A stretch of 13,327 bases of DNA, taken from contig JAILRR010000052.1 in the NCBI GenBank assembly GCA_024698065.1, forward strand, positions 1-13,327, given 5' to 3'. Numbering within the stretch: position 1 is the first letter of the stretch; each line of letters opens with the position of its first letter. Below are positions 12,839-13,327 of this stretch, piece by piece. Below the pieces are notes generated by a model, which worked only from the letters and a program-made list of their open reading frames with translations, ran no database searches and had not been told where the DNA came from. This stretch comes from Bacilli bacterium (GTDB lineage: Bacteria > Bacillota_I > Bacilli_A > RFN20 > CAG-826). Made by a program: the position numbers and the translations under genes.

Positions 12839-13327
12839 ATGAGTTTCGTTCCGCTTCATATCTATACAGGGTTTTCTTATCTTAAGAGCGCTTTGCCTGC
12901 CCAAAGGGTTCCTCTTTTGGCGAAAAAATACGGGTTCTCCAAAGTCGGTATCACCGATGATGGATCCCTTTCTGGCTTTGCCCCTTTTGAGCACGCTTGC
13001 AAGGATGCCGGTGTCACCCCTATTTATGGCATGGACGCCATCGTTGAAGAAGGAACATTCACCATCTTTGTCGAAAACGAAGCTGGGTACCGTAACCTCC
13101 TCCACCTTACGAAACTCGCAAGCGAAAAGAAACTGACTTTCCCAGCAATCAAAGAAAGGTCGATGGGCCTACTTCTCGTCTATACGATGGAACCAACCCT
13201 CTTTGAGACCCGTTATCAGGAGTCGAGTAAAGACCTCGCTTTAAAAATCGCCGAGTACACAAAACCATTTGCCCATGTTTATCTAGGCCTTCCATATTTG
13301 CCTCATGACCCAAAGATTGTTAACGAC
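12839..13327 (+). CDS. dnaE: DNA polymerase III alpha subunit DnaE, N-terminal PHP part (truncated by window end)
   Basis: ATG at 12839 opens a frame of 163 codons still open at the window end. The sequence (SFVPLHIYTGFSYLKSA, then GITDDGSLSG, then PIYGMDA, then NEAGYRNLLHLTKLAS) aligns by eye with the N-terminal PHP domain of DnaE-type replicative polymerases, closest to Firmicute DnaE. Metal-binding PHP residues are largely lost: of the family's H-L-H-x-H pattern only the middle His (His7) remains, with Pro5 and Tyr9 in the other places. TDHG is TDDG, and the Glu of the G-C-E-A motif is Asp. The domain is therefore probably structural rather than a proofreading nuclease. The palm and tau-binding regions lie beyond the window. 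There is no ribosome site; the TATAAT spacing predicts a leaderless mRNA. Confidence 0.92.
   Translation, partial: MSFVPLHIYTGFSYLKSALPAQRVPLLAKKYGFSKVGITDDGSLSGFAPFEHACKDAGVTPIYGMDAIVEEGTFTIFVENEAGYRNLLHLTKLASEKKLTFPAIKERSMGLLLVYTMEPTLFETRYQESSKDLALKIAEYTKPFAHVYLGLPYLPHDPKIVND

Noticed and set aside
12767..13105. Minus-strand 112-codon frame
   Set aside because: It is antisense to the start of dnaE, whose PHP-domain similarity is clear.
1..13327. tRNA or rRNA genes, CRISPR arrays, insertion sequences, Mycoplasma genetic code
   Set aside because: I saw no cloverleaf, regular spaced repeat, transposase or in-frame TGA codons; TGA serves as a stop (for example at 334-336).

Overview
The window looks like chromosomal DNA from an uncultured low- to mid-GC Firmicute or Mollicutes-related Bacilli (RF39, Erysipelotrichales or Izemoplasma-like; inferred, not proven). 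The signs are TTGACA/TATAAT-type promoters, AAGGAG ribosome sites, U-tract terminators, a Firmicute-style DnaE with a degenerate PHP domain, a short DtxR-family regulator, and a SipW-type (Ser/His/Asp) signal peptidase. TGA is used as a normal stop and Trp is TGG, so this is not a Mycoplasma-code genome.

Positions 1-7526 (minus strand) hold one operon of at least six genes, running right to left. They encode a membrane-anchored surface protein (6154-7173), a signal-peptide surface protein (5082-6140), a membrane-anchored McrB/MoxR-like AAA+ ATPase (3481-5058), a DUF2357-like coiled-coil protein (1398-3443), a SipW-like signal peptidase with a long cytoplasmic tail (334-1395), and a membrane protein cut by the window edge (1-337). 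Upstream lies a consensus promoter and a leader of about 320 nt. The leader contains a clear GEMM-I (cyclic dinucleotide) riboswitch aptamer, a competing helix and an intrinsic terminator. The operon therefore appears to be controlled by c-di-GMP, or possibly by cGAMP.

Positions 7716-10301 (plus strand) hold a divergent unit with its own promoter, a structured leader of about 240 nt, and two paralogous secreted proteins (7994-9079 and 9134-10255) with SipW-type signal sequences, followed by a strong terminator. All four surface proteins (two per strand) share a C-terminal I-W/Y-L-E-G motif. The simplest reading is a surface-fibre (TasA/camelysin-like) system: two abundant subunits, two accessory or anchor subunits, a dedicated signal peptidase, and an unusual ATPase plus DUF2357 module, with a second-messenger riboswitch over the assembly genes. 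The combination with a membrane-bound AAA+/DUF2357 pair is the best candidate here for an undescribed system.

Positions 10302-11262 hold hairpin-rich spacers, a two-TM protein with a charged cytoplasmic tail (10531-10914), and a small plus-strand transcription unit that encodes a possible 41-residue Cys-rich protein or is a structured RNA. Positions 11270-13327 hold housekeeping genes: a DtxR-family metal regulator, a small unknown protein, exonuclease III, and the start of dnaE. The last two are divergent, apparently leaderless, and flank a 15-bp palindrome.
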